A stretch of DNA of 64,000 nt from contig NC_031473.1 in assembly GCF_000006565.2 (NCBI RefSeq), forward strand, positions 3,016,134 through 3,080,133, in the 5' to 3' direction. This document shows, piece by piece, positions 61,617-64,000 of this stretch; the first letter of the stretch is position 1, and every line of letters begins with the position of its first letter. The position numbers were made by a program, and so were the translations under genes. This stretch comes from Toxoplasma gondii ME49. Lineage: Eukaryota; Apicomplexa; Conoidasida; Eucoccidiorida; Sarcocystidae. The notes under the pieces are model-generated. The model did not search any database and was not told the origin of the DNA. It saw only the letters and a list, made by a program, of their open reading frames with translations.

Positions 61617-64000
61617 TGCAGAGACCGAACGGGGACAGAGAGCTAACACGGGAGGCTACCAAGAGCGGAGACGATGAGCAGAACCGGGCAAGTGGACGCG
61701 CGAAGAGGAAGTGGAAACGGAACTGCGTAACCTGTTCGAGCGTCGCGAACTCCTTCGAGTTGCACGCAAACTCTTGAGAAATCGAAATGGGGAAGCCTTC
61801 ATTTAGGTCTCCTCCGTCTGCCGCGTTGTGAAGAGCGCGTGGAGCCTCACGAAAATGTTCTGTGCGTTTCTTTAGGCGTTCGCATGAGAGCGAGTGAACG
61901 GTTCGAAGGTAGACGCGTGGATGTAGGAAACGGGAAATGAACAGTCAGAACGTGGAGAAAGACGAGAGGGTTTCGCAGCCGATTTCGTTCCTCTCGATGA
62001 ACCGGGGGCATACACACTCTTGGAAACTCCTTTCTGCACTGTCTTCGGTACCGTTCCAAGCCAGGCTTCCCTCCCAAGAGCCACGTCACAGTCTTCTCGT
62101 CCTCGTGAAAAGGGAGAGGAAATGGGCAAAAGACTCTGTCAGCTGTTTGTATTTTATTTGGACTCGAATCTTTCCATGTTGCGTTGCCGCAGCCTCGGTG
62201 AGTTCGGAAATGCGGCAACGGTCGCACATCGACTCGAGAAAACCACCGGCAAAGAGCAAAGAACACGACGCGGAATCCCGACGAATCGGCGAAAGCCTGC
62301 CTGTGGAAAGCAACACCTGTTTTTCAGAGTATTGCTATGCGAAATCGATTCACTTTGCCTGGAGAGATCGGCACAAAGACACAACGGGTCACTTGGCGTC
62401 TCCTGTGTGTGACTCGTCGCGCATGCATGCTGTCACGCAGACTACCGTGAGGCTGGTCTGTTATGTTGTTTACCATCGTGGCAAATGAAGCAAGTGTAGT
62501 GGTATCCAACGTAGGTGTCGAATCAGCATTCGTCAACAAGCTGTAAAAATGTCATGGTAACCACTTCGTCAGTCTCCTGCTTTCCGGCAACGAGTCACGA
62601 TTCGTCATCAGCATCTGCGGGAAAAAGTACGTAATTGGTTACGGCGGTACGCCATTTGGATTCTTTCGGTAGGCGGCAAGTCAGTAGCATTTCTGTGTGG
62701 ATTTTGTAACGTGACTATCCGCATAAGTCTACTCAAGACGAAGATGCAGGTGTCGTCTGCTGCTGTTTCTGAGGCAGAGAACCCGTTAGGCACTCCACTT
62801 GGAATCCCCCAGCCTCGAATGTCACTGACAGTCTTCACCGAAAGAGGAGAATCTCGGCAAACGCACGAACGGCCACTCTGTAGAACGAGAGACAGCCCCA
62901 TTCCACTGTTTGCTGACCACAGCCGCACTCGAGAAGTCGTTTTGTCTCACTTTTCAATGGTAGCAGGAATCCGTGTAAAAAACGGTTTTCCGATTTTCCG
63001 TGTCTTTGTTTCCTGACCCACGGTCCGGTGTGGTTTTCTTGGCCATCACGGCAAGTACGTTGAGAATAGTGGTATCCAGTATCTGTGGTTAGATGCATAT
63101 GTATATATACATATACATGTATATGTATTTGTGTAGCTCGAAAAGGGAAACTCAGCAGGCTGACACTTCGTTGTGTTGTCAAAGTTCCGGTGACAAGTTG
63201 CTTTCAAAGGAAATGACCCTCACGATTATATGTGTCGAATGCGGCACCACACAGCGGATAACTGACGGAAACAGCTGTGCCGGTATCTTTTCTCTTCTGA
63301 AGATGATCAGATGTAAAATCGGGCGAGGAAGGAATGGTTGCTGAGCTAACAAGAAGACGACCTCGAAAAAGAGTGCATGTCGCGCTTGTTTCGTGCACAC
63401 CAATCCAGATGGCATATATTGCAGACAGATGGTGAAAGGCAGTGCATCTCATCAACACATTAGCCGCCTTCTGCTCAGGTCTAGGAGTCACCTGAATGAC
63501 GGACTGAAAAGCGCCTTTGTGGCAAGAGCTTTGCCTCTGATACGAAGCGTACGCTGTGATCCAGCTGCACCACTTTTAGTGTGCTGTGCGCACCTGAAAA
63601 AAAGGCGAATTCGATATCGGTCTTTGTGTTTGTGTGAAAGCTGCCACCAAGAAACTGGTGTGGGTACCCGGTTAGTCTCAGCGGATAGTGAACGAACAAT
63701 CTGAAGAGTTGCAACTTCCACTTAATGCAGTGGTCTGCAATCGAAGAGCGACACCGCAGTGACAGTTACTCCGTCCCGATCAGAACACACTGCTGCTGAA
63801 GAGGGTCACCGCGCATCTTTTCTGGAAATTGTGTGAACTGCCTTGCACCAGCTCGCGCTCGTTGTTGTCACTCGTGTTGGCGGCGCGAGAACGAAACTAA
63901 TCAGAGGTGCTCATATCATCTGTACCATCGCACTGGGAGCCATCCCCCTTGAGACAGGATTACCTCAAAGCTTTTTCTGAGGAGTTGCATGTTCCACGAG
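61617..64000. other. Gene-poor right end of window
   Basis: Even base composition, short open frames in all six frames, no motif. Two weakly similar segments, around 62480-62520 and 63035-63080, share CCATC-CGGCAA and AGTGGTATCCA words, which may be remnants of a dispersed repeat. No gene is called. Confidence 0.45.

Overview
The window looks like nuclear DNA from a tissue-cyst-forming coccidian apicomplexan (Toxoplasma, Hammondia or Neospora type); species is inferred from style and I could not compare it with a database. The signs are multi-exon genes with GT/AG introns, strong CT/GA strand asymmetry around genes, many TGCATGC motifs, long TA/TG microsatellites in introns and between genes, proteins with very long low-complexity inserts, and one short block of TTTAGGG-type telomere repeat. 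I saw no rRNA or tRNA gene, CRISPR array, insertion sequence or bacterial-type operon.

Region 1-49.7 kb is gene-rich, with seven genes on both strands: (1) the 5' end of a Prp31-like U4/U6 snRNP gene (minus, running off the left edge); (2) a complete nucleosome assembly protein NAP1 (plus, 4.5-9.2 kb); (3) a very large protein (minus, 12.0-20.6 kb) that appears to join an N-terminal CW zinc finger to a PRMT-like methyltransferase fold broken up by long inserts; (4) a giant F-box/WD40-like protein (plus, 23.9-32.3 kb); (5) a RuvX/YqgF-family nuclease-like protein with a hydrophobic N-terminus (minus, 36.4-39.1 kb); (6) a D-glycerate 3-kinase family protein whose Walker A loop has lost its key residues (plus, 40.8-45.3 kb); (7) a TAF12-like TFIID histone-fold subunit (minus, 47.3-49.7 kb). 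Exon joins were chosen by splice signals plus reading-phase agreement, and for all genes except number 5 and the last exon of number 3 the phases close without conflict.

The genes are not organised as a pathway. Several share a chromatin/transcription/RNA theme (NAP1, CW-PRMT-like, TAF12, Prp31). Neighbouring pairs are arranged head to head (Prp31/NAP1, CW-PRMT/F-box, RuvX/GLYK-like) and tail to tail (NAP1/CW-PRMT, F-box/RuvX, GLYK-like/TAF12).

From about 50.2 kb to the right end the texture changes: the CT/GA asymmetry and most microsatellites disappear, no long credible ORF is present, and a four-unit telomere-like tract lies at 54.8 kb. This resembles a gene-poor, possibly subtelomeric block. 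The only gene-like signals there are a signal-peptide-bearing exon at 61.4-61.6 kb with a possible second exon, and a hydrophobic exon-like stretch near 51.3-51.45 kb, both of low confidence.
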